Below, piece by piece: positions 43,701 to 53,703 of a stretch of 64,000 nt of DNA; positions within the stretch are counted from its first letter, which is position 1, and every line of letters begins with the position of its first letter. This stretch comes from Adenophora triphylla var. japonica. Lineage: Eukaryota > Streptophyta > Magnoliopsida > Asterales > Campanulaceae. The stretch spans positions 992,001 through 1,056,000 of the forward strand of contig JAFEMH010000078.1 of assembly GCA_022495995.1 (NCBI GenBank). The letters are read 5' to 3'. Made by a program: the position numbers and the translations under genes. A model generated the notes under the pieces. The model searched no databases, was not told the origin of the DNA, and saw nothing but the letters and a program-made list of their open reading frames with translations.

Positions 43701-46185
43701 CCAAAAATGCGTGTACATCGGGAAATTCCGTAAATAGTGATTTTCACTATGAAAACGACCTCCGTTTGAGCCAAATTTTTGGTGGGCAGATCCTTTCGAA
43801 TTTTCTATTGGATTGGTTGAATAAAGGAGGGTATTTGGCTACTAGTGCCCGCGAGCCCAAAAATGCGTGTAGTACCCTTTTTGGGGAATCGGGAAATTTC
43901 GTCAATGGTGATTTTAACCATGAAAACGACATCCGTTTGAGCCAAATTTTTGATGGGCTGATCCCTTCAAATGTTCTATTGGATTGGTTGAAAAAAGGAT
44001 GGTATTTGGCTACTAGTGCCCGAGAGCCCAAAAATGCGTGTACTACCCCATTTGGGGAATCGGGAAATTTCGTAAATGGTCATTTTCACCATGAAAACGA
44101 CCTCCGTTTGAGCCAAATTTTTGGTGGTATGATCCTTTAAAATGTTCTATTGGATTGATTTAAAAATGGATGGTATTTGGCTACTAGTTCCCGGGAGCCC
44201 AAAAATGCGTGTACTACCCCTTTGGGGAATCGGAAAATTTCGTAAATGGTGATTTTTACCAGGAAAAGGACCTTCGTTTGATCCAAATTTTTGGTGGGCG
44301 AATCCTTTCAAATGTTCTATTGGATTGGTTGAAAAAAGGAGGGTATTTGGCTACTAGTGCCCGGGAGCCCAAAAATGCGTGTGCTACCCCCTTTGGGTAA
44401 TCGGGAAATTTCGTAAATGGTGCTTTTCACCATGAAAACGACCTCCGTTTGAGCCAAATTTTTGGTGTACGGATCCTTTCAAATGTTCTATAAGATTGGT
44501 TGAAAAAAGGAGGGTATTTGGCTACTAGTTCCTGGGAGCCCAAAAATGCGTGTACTACCCCTTTGGGGAATCGGGAAATTTCGTAAATGGTGATTTTCAC
44601 CATGAAAACAACCTCCGTTTGAGCCAAATTTTTGGTGGGCTGATCCTTTCAAACGTTCTATTAGATTGGTTAAAAAAAGGAGGGTATTTGGCTACTATTG
44701 CCCGCGAGCCCAAAAATGCGTGTACTATCCCTTTGGGGAATCGGGAAATTTCGGCAATGGTGATTTTCACCATGAAAACGACTTCCGTTTGAGCCAAAGT
44801 TTGATGGGCTGATCCTTTCAAATGTTCTATTGGATTGGTTGAAAAAAGGAGGGTATTTGGCTACTAGTGCCCAAGAGCCCAAAAATGCGTGTACTACCGC
44901 CCCTTTATGGAATCGGGAAATTTCGTAAATGGTGATTTTCACCATGAAAACAACCTCCGTTTGATCCAAATTTTTGGTGGGCTGATCCGTTCAAATGTTC
45001 TATTGGATTGGTTGAAAAAAGGAGGGTATTTGGCTACTAGTGCCCGAGAGCCCAAAAATGCGTGTGCTACCCCCTTTGGGGAATCGGGAAATTTCGTAAA
45101 TGGTGATTTTCACCATGAAAACGACCTCCGTTTGAGCCAAATGTTTGGTGGGATGATCATTTCAAATGTTCTATTGGATTGGTTGAAAAATGGATGGTAT
45201 TTGGCTACTAGTTCCCGGGAGCCCAAAAATGCGTGTACTACCCCCTTTGGGGAATCGGGAAATTTCGTAAATGGTGATTTTTACCATGAAAACGACCTCC
45301 GTTTGAGCCAAATTTTTGGTGTACAGATCTTTTCAAATGTTCTATTGGATTTGTTGAAAAAAGGAGGGTATTTGGCTACTAGTGCCCGAGAGCCCAAAAA
45401 TGCGTGTGCTACCCCCTTTGGGGAATCGGGAAATTTCGTAAATGGTGATTTTCACCATGAAAACGACCTCCGTTTGAGCCAAATTTTTGGTGGGATGATC
45501 CTTTCAAATTTTCTATTTGATTGGTTGAAAAATAGATGGTATTTGGCTACTAGTTCCCGGGAGGCCAAAAATGCGTGTACTACCCCCTTTGGGGAATCGG
45601 GAAATTTCGTAAATGGTGCTTTTCACCATGAAAACGACCTCCGTTTGAGCCAAATTTTTGGTGGGTGGATCCTCTCAAATGTTCTATAAGATTGGTTGAA
45701 AAAAGGAGGGTATTTGGCTACTAGTTCGAGGGAGCCCAGAAATGCGTGTACGGCTACTAGTGTCAGGGAGCCCAAAAATGCGTGTAGTACCCCTTTTGGG
45801 GAATTGGGAAATTTCATCAATGGTGATTTTCACCATGAAAATGACATCCGTTTTAGCCAAATTTTTGATGGGCTGATCCTTTCAAATGTTCTATTGGATT
45901 GGTTGAAAAAAGGAGGGTATTTGGCTACTAGTGTCCGAGAGCCCAAAAAATGCGTGTACTACCCCCTTTGGGGAATTGGGAAATTTCGTAAATGGTCATT
46001 TTCACCATGAAAACGACCTTCGTTTGAGCCAATTTTTTGGTGGGCTGATCCTTTTAAATGTTCTATTGGATTGGTTGAAAAAAGGAGGGTATTTGGCTAA
46101 TAGTACCCGAGAGCCCAAAAATGCGTGTACTATCCCCTTTGGGGAATCGGAAAATTTTGTAAATGGTGATTTTCACCATGAAAAC
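28771..46185. repeat. 171-bp satellite array, about 100 monomers
   Basis: Uninterrupted head-to-tail copies of a unit that starts gattggttgaaaaaaggagg and contains gagcccaaaaatgcgtgt, ggtgattttcaccatgaaaa and gagccaaatttttggtggg. The common unit is 171 bp, with 165-174 bp variants and a few internally deleted units (near 29530, 30690, 36890, 37030, 45750). Because 171 is 57 codons, the plus-strand frame stays open over several monomers (for example 40038-40907 and 44889-45689), as does one minus-strand frame. Frequent frame breaks make a real protein unlikely. Neighbouring monomers vary by about 5-15% by eye, and variant combinations repeat at multi-unit distances. The size and form match nucleosome-scale plant satellites, often pericentromeric. 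Confidence 0.95.
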
Positions 46186-46186
46186 T

Positions 46187-46398
46187 GAATGAACGCTCGC
46201 CGAAAAAAATAGGAGTCGCCATACCCTTTTTAAGGAAACATTGAAAACCTTTTGAAAGAGAAAATGGGTTCGGGGGTCAGGTTACGTGTTGGGAAGAACC
46301 GAGAGTTCACCCAACACGCCTCGTCCGTAGACGAGTATTTCTATGTTTGTTCAACATTCAAGACATTCAATAAGTGTGTGCAATTGTGTGAGACAAAA
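46187..46398 (-). repeat. Second Tat-type LTR, end next to the satellite
   Basis: Starts tgaatgaacgctcgccg directly at the satellite edge and contains the block gagtcgccata ... gggttcgggggtcaggttac, shared with the LTRs at 1712 and 27497. No primer site lies on the satellite side, so this is the outer end of a minus-oriented 3' LTR (or of a solo LTR) whose target was the satellite. Athila-2 interrupts it at 46398, and it continues after 62804. Confidence 0.65.
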
Positions 46399-47765
46399 TG
46401 ATGGATGTGTTTTTACACACCCATTTTACATGTTTACGAACCTATTTTAGGCTCAAAATCCTGGGTTTTATGTTGTTTTAATGTGGTTGTTGAGTGTTTT
46501 ATAAGTACTGGGTAAAGTATGATTATGTGTGAGTTTTTTCAAGAAAAGGGCAAGGAAATCAAGTTGGAGTGGAGCAGAGTAAGAAAATTGTGAAACAGAT
46601 TCGAGCTGCAGTTACTGGCCTCCAGAGCGGCCGCGCTCATCTACAGGGCGACCGCGCTCCATTGAAGAAAACCAGGGCAAACTCTCGGCCAACCAGAGCG
46701 GCCGCGCTCAACCCAAGAGCGGCCGCGCTCAAGTAAAGAAATTCAAGCCAAAGTTGCTGCCAAGTTGCGCGGGCGCGCTCATCACCAAGAGCGGCCGCGC
46801 TTGTCCCATTTTTAGTACCAATTTTCAGCAACTAATGAAGGGCAGTCTTGACTTTTTGCACGTTTTACCTATGTATTTTGCCCTAGAATATATACTTCAG
46901 CAGCCCACTTTAGAAAAACATCTTGGATATTTTGTTTTTGCTTTAGCTTTGGAGTTTCGTAGAGAATTCTGTGTTCATCAATTCCGGATCTCTCAGGTTT
47001 TGATGTTCGTTTGTTTTATGATTATTACTAGTTTTATTATGTCGTTGAGTAGCTAAATCTCTTAGATTTGCGGATTGGTTGTAGCAATTACTGAATCTTT
47101 ATGCTATAGATTTCATTCTTCCAATTTGATCTCTTTCTAGTACTTCAAAGTATTAATCTTTAACAGTTTTAAGGTTTCAATTTCATGTTAAGATGGCTTT
47201 GGCCTTTCAATTATTTGGGTATCAATTTCGCCATTAATTTGGGGATTGATACAATTGAACACTGCTTTGAAGATTAGATCTAATTGAGGCCGTTATAGAA
47301 ATCAAAAGGATTTAGATTCGATATTCTAAAGTGCTGAATAATTGTTTGATTTTTGTGTGGCCGTAATAGAAAACACAGCTTGATAATAATTTAAAGGGTT
47401 GCAATCCGGGCACCACACCGACACAATCCATACTTTTGTGAATGAATCCTAGATTGAGATTAATGTTTTTAGCAATAAAAATAGCATAAAGTGAAAGTAA
47501 TTGTGAATCCAATCCGTGAATCTCCATGTTGATCTGAGTTAATTTGTTACTTTTAAATTGCTCTCTTTAGCTTTAATCTTTTGCCTTCTGTTTTAGAATT
47601 AAATTCCTATTTCCAATCAAAAATTTGTGGTTACTATATTCATTGCTTTTACTGCACTTGTTTACCAACGAGTCTCTGTGGTTCGACCCCTGCTCGTGCA
47701 TACTGCTACACCGGTAGTGAGTACACTTACTCGGTTTTTATTACAAGAGGAATTTTTCTCCATCA
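46399..47765 (+). repeat. Athila-2 5' LTR
   Basis: 1367 bp from TGATGGATGTG to CTCCATCA. It is 71 bp longer than the 3' LTR because of an extra GC-rich repeat segment at about 46633-46703. It contains repeated gagcggccgcgctc words (NotI-type palindromes) at 46620-46800. Confidence 0.92.
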
Positions 47766-47771
47766 AGTTTT

Positions 47772-47789
47772 TGGCGCCGTTGCCGGGGA
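47772..47789 (+). other. Athila-2 primer-binding site
   Basis: tggcgccgttgccgggga, 6 bases after the 5' LTR and identical to that of Athila-1; tRNA-Asp type. Confidence 0.92.
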
Positions 47790-47823
47790 CTTGTTGCAAG
47801 TAAACAAGTAGGCTAAGTAGTGA

Positions 47824-48965
47824 ATGCAAGGTCGTCGTTCTTTGAAACCTACATTGGTGCCATTGGATGACAATATAAATAGACTTGAGGAAGCATTTGA
47901 GGGCGATCCCCTCTTTAATCCTCTCTTTTCAGATTCGGACATCAAATCAGAACCCTCCACCACCGAGGTAGAGGAAGAAAAAGCCGAGATGGCAGAACCA
48001 CCGGCTCAAACAATGAATGATTACCTTAGACCTAGGGTAGACACTTCTACCTCATGCATAGTCTTTGTCAAGAAGACAAAAGAATTTAGAGGTCAAAGGT
48101 CAGTATTTTGCTATGTTACCTAGTTTTCAGGGGCTACCAGGCGAGGATGCCTTGACTTTCTTGAAAGAATACCATATGACGGTAGCCCGGTTTTTATTAA
48201 GAGCGGGAGTGACTGAAGATCAGATTAGGCTTAAGTGCTTCCCTTACACTCTAAAAGGGGTAGCGAAAACTTGGTTGATGATGCTTCCCTCTCAAAGCAT
48301 CAGCACATGGACTGAGATGCAAGATATTTTTCTCAGGAGGTACTACCCACATCATCTGCAGGCTAATTTTAGGCAGAAACTGATGACTTTCACACAAGAT
48401 GTGGGAGAACCTCTACATGAAGCTTGGGAGAGATTTAATATGATGCTTATTCAATGTCCTCAGCATAATTTCTCTTTACCTTCTTTGAATCAAGCTTTCT
48501 ATGATGGCTTGAATGATTCCACTCAGTCTGTTGTAGACAATGCAGCAGGAGGCTCTATAGGAGCCAAGACCCCTGAAGAGACTAAGGCCTTATTTGAGAT
48601 GTTGAGTGCTAATTCTCAACAAAATAGTTCTAGGGGGAAAACAAGGGGGGGTATTGGATTTGACTGCTACTGATAATCTTTTCAAGCAAATTGCAGTCTT
48701 AAATAGTAAGTTTGACAAGTTAACTGCTCAAGGCACCTCTTCTAGTGCCAATGTGTTAAATGATTTATGTGCTTACTGTGGTTTAAATTCTCATGCTACT
48801 AATATGTGTCCTAGTGGTGTGCAGTTTGGTTGTGATCCTGAACAGGTAAATGCTATGTATGGGCATCCCCCAAGGCCTCCACAGAACATGCCCTATGGCA
48901 ACACTTATAATCCAGGGTGGAGGAATCATCCTAATTTCTCGTGGGGAGGTAATCAGAATCCATAA
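47824..48965 (+). pseudogene. Athila-2 gag, frameshifted
   Basis: Opens MQGRRSLKPTLVPLDDNIN, resembling the Athila-1 gag start (MFGRRSLQPDLLPIDHNI). The first phase stops at 48123; the core continues in another phase from about 48100 (FQGLPGEDALTFLKEY, AKTWLMMLPSQSISTW, LNQAFYDGL). A second shift near 48640 leads to the zinc knuckle CAYCGLNSHATNMC (C-x2-C-x4-H-x4-C) and PGWRNHPNFSWGGN. A TAA at 48963-48965, probably from CAA, ends the frame, after which the same phase continues into the protease region. Confidence 0.85.
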
Positions 48966-50866
48966 AATAAACCTCTCTATCCTCCACCTCCACAAGGGGC
49001 ATTTGAAAGAAAGAAGGAGCCTTGGGAGGAAGCAATAGAGCAGATGAGAGCTGAACAGCAGCAGGCAGCAAAGAATCATGAAGCTGCAATGAAAAAATTG
49101 GAGACCCAAATAGGGCAGATGGCTGAAGCTGTTCAAGCCTTACAAGGGCACAAGTCAGGGACCTTCCCGAGTCAAGGTCACCAAGCAAAGGCCATTACCA
49201 CACTCTGGAATGGTAAACAGGTAGGTAGCGAGGTAACTTCTTCTTCATCTTCTGTTCCACCTCCTGTTGTTGAAATTGTTAATGAGGAAGAAGGTACTAA
49301 TGAATTGGGGGAGAAATCTAAAGTTGACTCTCTAACCCCCAATCCATATGTACCGCCTGTACCGTTTCCTGGAAGATTTATGAGGAATAAAATGGATCAA
49401 CAAATGTCAGAGTTGATGGACATGTTCTCTAAAGTGAACATCAATCTCCCTTTGTTGAATGTGATAAAAAATGTTCCGGTGTATGCCAAGTTTTTCAAAG
49501 AAATTAATTCCAAGAAACCAAAGTATGGCAAGGATGAGAAGGTATTTATGGGAGAGAATGCTAGTGCAGTGGTACAACAAAACCTCCCACCCAAACAAAA
49601 GGACCCCGGAAGTTTTATAATTTCTATCAATATGGGGAACTCGAGTAAGGTGAAGGCGATGTTGGACCTAGGCGCTAGTATTAATTTGTTGCCCCATTAT
49701 ATGTATCTTGAGATGGGTTTGCCTGAATTGAAACCTACATCCATGGCTCTCCAACTAGCGGATCGATCTATTAAAAGACCGTTGGGGATTATGGAGGATG
49801 TTTTGGTTCAGGTGGACGCATTAATCATACCTGTGGATTTTGTTGTGCTTGAGATGCCTAATAGTGTGTGTAGTCGTCATGATTCCCCAATTCTACTTGG
49901 GCATCCATTCATGGCGACAACAAACACTATTATTAATGTTGGCAATGGAACTCTTTCCATGACTGTGGCCAACGAAACGATTGAAATTTCTGTGCATGAT
50001 ATTATGCAAAATCCAATGGATAATGGGAATTCTTGTAACTTTGTGGAGAGAATAGATGATTGTGTGCAGGAATATTTGTGGCATGATAGAGCATGTGATG
50101 AACTTGAGATGTTGTTGAATGGCAGTGGGAAAACTAGGGATAATGCGGGTTCCGAAGTAATGGCCATTGAAAATAAGGCCGAGGAACATTATTCTGTTAA
50201 TGGCCCGTCTCACTCCCTAGGCTACTTCAATGAGAAGTATGCGCCATCAGTTGTGGTTCCACCGGTTCTTGAGCTAAAACCCCTCCCCTCTAATTTAAAA
50301 TATGCTTTTCTAGGGGAGGGCGAGACTTTACATGTGATAGTTGCCTCAGACTTGACCCTAGAACAAGAGGCCAAATTAATTGCTGTGCTTTGTGAGCACA
50401 AATCGGCCATAGGGTGGACTTTGGCGGATATTAAAGGAATTAGCCCCTCAATGTGTATGCATAAAATTAATCTTGTAGAGGGGGCTAAACCTTCGAGGGA
50501 GAGACAAAGGAGATTGAATCCTCACATGGAGGAAGCAGTGAGGAAAGAGGTCCTTAAATTGTTAGATGCGGGGATTATATTCCCAATTGTGGACAGTGAG
50601 TGGGTGAGCCCGGTCCAAGTGGTTCCCAAGAGTTCGGGCATTACTGTTGTGAAAAATGATAAAAATGAGGATGTGCCCACTAGAGAGGTGACCGGGTATA
50701 GGATGTGTATAGATTTGAGAAAGCTCAATGCCGCCACCAAAAAGGATCACTTTCCTTTGCCTTTCATTGACCAAATCCTAGAGAGGTTGGCGGGTCATGC
50801 TTATTATTGCTTTCTTGATGGGTTCTCGGGATATAATCAAATCACAATTGCACCCGAGGACCAATC
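48966..50866 (+). pseudogene. Athila-2 gag C-terminus, protease and RT N-terminus
   Basis: One open phase from the gag stop to the CACTA insertion. It begins with a Lys/Glu/Gln-rich stretch likely to form a coiled coil (MRAEQQQAAKNHEAAMKKLE). The protease has MLDLGASINLLP at about 49660-49695, then LQLADRS and PVDFVVLEM. RT follows, with SPSMCMHKINL, VRKEVLKLLDAGI, the RMCIDLRKLNAATKKDHFP block and FLDGFSGYNQI. Coding is interrupted by CACTA between 50866 and 55074. Unlike Athila-1, the RT motif block near 50700 is intact. It is broken mainly by the transposon. Confidence 0.88.
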
Positions 50867-50879
50867 AAACACTACCAGA

Positions 50880-51450
50880 AAAAGGTCATTTAGCGACGGA
50901 AATTTCCGCCGCTAAAATTATATTTCCGTCGCTAAAATAAATCACCGACGGAAAAATTCCGTCGGTGGTCCGCCGCTACCAGCTCGTCGCAGTGCTCCGA
51001 CGGGTCAATTTCCGCCGCTATTTTTTTCTTTTACCGACGAAAATTAATTCCGCCGGTGAATTAATGGTTTCAGCGACGGAAAATTCCGCTGCTATATTAA
51101 TTTAATTTAATTAAATTTTCATTTCAGCGACGGAAATTTCCGTCGCTGTAATAAAAATTAATTTAATTAAATTAATTTCAGCGGCGGAAATTTCCGTCGC
51201 TGTAATAAAATTTAATTTAAAATTAAATTATTTCAGCGGCGGAATTTACCGTCGTTGAAATTATTTAATTTTAATTTAAATTTTATTACAGCGACGGAAA
51301 TTTCCGCCGCTGAAATTAAAAATTAAATAAAAATTAAATGATTATAGCGGCGGAAATTCCGTCGCTGAAATTAATTTATTTAATTAATTTTAATTTCAGC
51401 ATTAATTTCAGCGACGGAAAATTCCGTCGCTGATTCTGAAATAAATTTAA
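50880..51450. repeat. CACTA left subterminal repeats
   Basis: More than a dozen gcgacggaa / ttccgtcgc words, many paired as palindromes joined by aaattt, for example around 51124-51148. They are separated by A/T-rich tracts. Such subterminal repeats are the known binding sites of CACTA transposases (TnpA-type). Confidence 0.85.
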
Positions 51451-51588
51451 AAAAAATAATTTAAAATATCAATAAACCAAAATTTTTTGTACCTGATATA
51501 ACATTTCAATTTATAAAACTAAAACTATAAAAACTAAAATTCAAATATCAGCGTACCAAATAAAAACTAAATACCACCGTACCAATTC

Positions 51589-51716
51589 GGGAGGGGGGAG
51601 GGGGAGAGGGGGGAGGGGGAGAGGGGGGAGGGGGAGGGGGAGGGAGAGGGGAGAGGGGGAGGGGGAGAGGGGGAGGGGGAGAGGGGTGGAGCGGGGAGAG
51701 GCGGGGAGGGGCTTCG
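51589..51716 (+). repeat. G-rich minisatellite in CACTA
   Basis: About 128 bases of almost pure G and A on the plus strand, in runs such as gggggaggggg and gagaggggg. It could form G-quadruplexes on the plus strand. The minus-strand Pro/Leu-rich frame over it is a by-product. Confidence 0.85.
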
Positions 51717-51850
51717 CGGGTACCAAATGTCTCAAATGTTTACAAACAAGTATAAATTAATACAAAAATGTCTAAAAATGTCTAAAAATGTCCGCAATCA
51801 ACCTGGGGGAGGCGGGAAATTACCCTGGGAGTCCTGGCCGAGATGAGCCA

Positions 51851-52443
51851 TCAACAGCGCCAATTGTCTTTGAGTCTCTGCATGCTTTGTCTCGAATCTA
51901 CGCATGACGTCGATCGTTCTCCTCCCGCATCTGCGTCTCGAACCGCCAAAGCATCCGCAAGCTTTGCCCGTTCGCGTTTCTCCTCCTCCAACGCAGCCTC
52001 CAGAGTGTCGACCCTCGGATCATGAAACGTGGGATGGGCTACATTTCGCCGACGGCTGGTCGACGTCGACGGGCATTGCCGCCCGTAATCCCCCATCCCT
52101 AACACTCGGGCTCCTCTCCTTGGATGTCCCTGAGAGGTGACCTCCTGCCAAACATCAGGCACGAAGGGGACGGGCTCGCCGGGAGGCGTTCCTTCGGGAA
52201 CAACGGCGGCTTGATATGCAGCCTGAAAAATAAAACAAACAATTATAATCATATACACAATGTAAGGTACATAAATAAATTTACATATTCAAAATCAAGT
52301 CATTTAATGGTAGTTTACTTACAAAGGCAGTAGCAGATCGATCGTCAACCCATTGCGGAGGTTGATCGGGCGCTGTAGAATTCCGAATATGGGTGCTAGC
52401 GTAAACATCCACAAAAGTGATATTCGGACCATACTCCCTTTCC
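51851..52443 (-). pseudogene. En/Spm-type transposase-related relic, two exons
   Basis: Minus strand. Exon A (52443-52323) follows an acceptor (ttatttatag) and encodes YGPNITFVDVYASTHIR and QWVDDRSATAF, ending at a gtaagt donor. Exon B (52222-51851) follows a ttttcag acceptor and encodes PEGTPPGEPVPFVPDVW and then a charged helix (LEAALEEEKRERAKLADAL). The 'TH ... WVD.RS' pattern resembles the plant Ptta/En/Spm transposase family (Transposase_24 by recollection). Near 51920 a phase change spoils the end. The rest of the gene is missing, so this is a leftover of the autonomous element. Confidence 0.6.
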
Positions 52444-52631
52444 TATAAATAAAATAAGCGAGATTATTACTTTGAAATTGTATATATAAATGCAACATTT
52501 AAACTGATTTAAAAGCATGCATACACTACATTTACACTAAAACTATGGATTTCATAGCATCAACATTGGCTCCCAGCTAACATACGTACATAAACCTATT
52601 TAAAAGCATCCATATACCCTATACCCTATAT

Positions 52632-53040
52632 GGTTTAGGGTTTAGGGGTTAGGGTTTAGGGTTTAGGGTTTAGGGGTTAGGGTTTAGGGTTTAGGGTTTA
52701 GGGTTAGGGTTTAGGGTTTAGGGTTTAGGGTTTAGGGTTTAGGGTTTAGGGTTTAGGGTTTAGGGTTTAGGGTTTAGGGTTTAGGGTTTAGGGTTTAGGG
52801 TTTAGGGTTTAGGGTTTAGGGTTTAGGGTTTAGGGTTTAGGGTTTAGGGTTTAGGGGTTAGGGGTTAGGGTTTAGGGTTTAGGGTTTAGGGTTTAGGGTT
52901 TAGGGTTTAGGGTTTAGGGTTTAGGGTTTAGGGTTTAGGGGTTAGGGTTTAGGGTTTAGGGTTTAGGGGTTAGGGTTTAGGGTTTAGGGTTTAGGGGTTA
53001 GGGGTTAGGGGTTAGGGTTTAGGGTTTAGGGTTTAGGGTT
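52632..53040 (+). repeat. Interstitial telomeric repeat block
   Basis: About 58 tandem copies of TTTAGGG, the common plant telomere unit, with scattered TTTAGGGG and TTAGGGG variants, all in one orientation. It ends directly against the left arm of the DnaJ inverted repeat. It lies inside the CACTA element, far from any end of the element, so it is interstitial rather than a chromosome end. Confidence 0.95.
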
Positions 53041-53044
53041 TATA

Positions 53045-53513
53045 CAAAACAAGGAACTAACCAACTATTAGACAACACTCTGGAGATTATTGTCTCATAA
53101 GTCATAACTAAGATATCCAGAAAACAAAGACCCACATCATTACTGCTGAGCACACTGCACTCTTTGGCCCCCACCACCGTGCATGTCATCATCTACATCG
53201 TAAGCTTCAATGTTGACATCGTGAAGGGTTGTCTCCTCGCACTCATCAAGCTCCATATCTGTCATCTGCGATGAAGGCTTAGGAGGCAGCACACCCTCTA
53301 GGGCCTTGCATTGTACAGGAGAAGAAGGTCTTGGAAGTGGTTGTGGAGAAGGGTATGCAAAATGGACAGAAAATTACATTCCCACACGAGAAGCCGATGA
53401 AGCTCCTGACACTCTTACTGGAGACATAGTCTTTGTACTACAACAGAAAGAGCACCCAAAGTTCAAGCGAAAGGGTGATGACATATTTGTTAGGGGCTAA
53501 ATATCCTTTTCAA
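53045..53513. pseudogene. DnaJ (J2/J3-type) gene fragments, left arm of inverted repeat
   Basis: Contains two pieces of a plant type-I DnaJ (HSP40) gene. On the minus strand at about 53300-53140: the C-terminus with MELDECEETTLHDVNIE and the ending QRVQCAQQ plus stop, followed by 3' UTR toward 53045. On the plus strand at 53306-53500: part of the C-terminal substrate-binding domain with VEKGMQNGQKITF and then GDIVFVLQQKEHPKFKRKG. A 1-base phase change separates these two segments. In the normal gene the pieces lie in the same direction, so they were rearranged before duplication. The Cys-rich zinc region and J domain are absent. Confidence 0.85.
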
Positions 53514-53703
53514 ACTTTCAAACCAACTTAATCAGACACCTCTAAATCCCTCTCTCCCATCCTCTCTCTCTCTCTCTCTCTTTCTCTCTCCAGCAATTGA
53601 ATTTGAAAAAAACAAATATCGAGCCGCTCTTACCCTGGTGCTATTTCATCTTTAATTTCAGGTAATTCCACAACTTTCGCTTGAACTTTGGGTGCTCTTT
53701 CGC
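53514..53703. other. Spacer (loop) between DnaJ inverted-repeat arms
   Basis: 190 bases. It holds a CT microsatellite (about 53560-53590) and a second copy of ctttcgcttgaactttgggtg (about 53677, also at 53745). The end is a partial duplication of the right-arm start. No frame. Confidence 0.7.

Noticed and set aside
28771..46185. Dozens of overlapping 60-290-residue frames on both strands
   Set aside because: They all follow the satellite period and are broken in different places from unit to unit. No start context, no unique sequence, and both strands are open equally often. Reported as one satellite.
28771..46185. A CRISPR-like or VNTR locus
   Set aside because: Units are directly adjacent with no unique spacers, and the surroundings are plant retroelements. 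It is satellite DNA.
51541..51735. Minus-strand Pro/Leu-rich frame
   Set aside because: By-product of the G-rich minisatellite.
52632..53040. A true chromosome end
   Set aside because: The telomere repeats are bounded on both sides by CACTA DNA, which is itself bounded by Athila-2.
53306..53500. Two identical 64-residue genes (53306-53500 plus and 53717-53911 minus)
   Set aside because: They are the same DnaJ fragment in the two arms of an inverted repeat, out of phase at their first half relative to DnaJ, so not separate genes.
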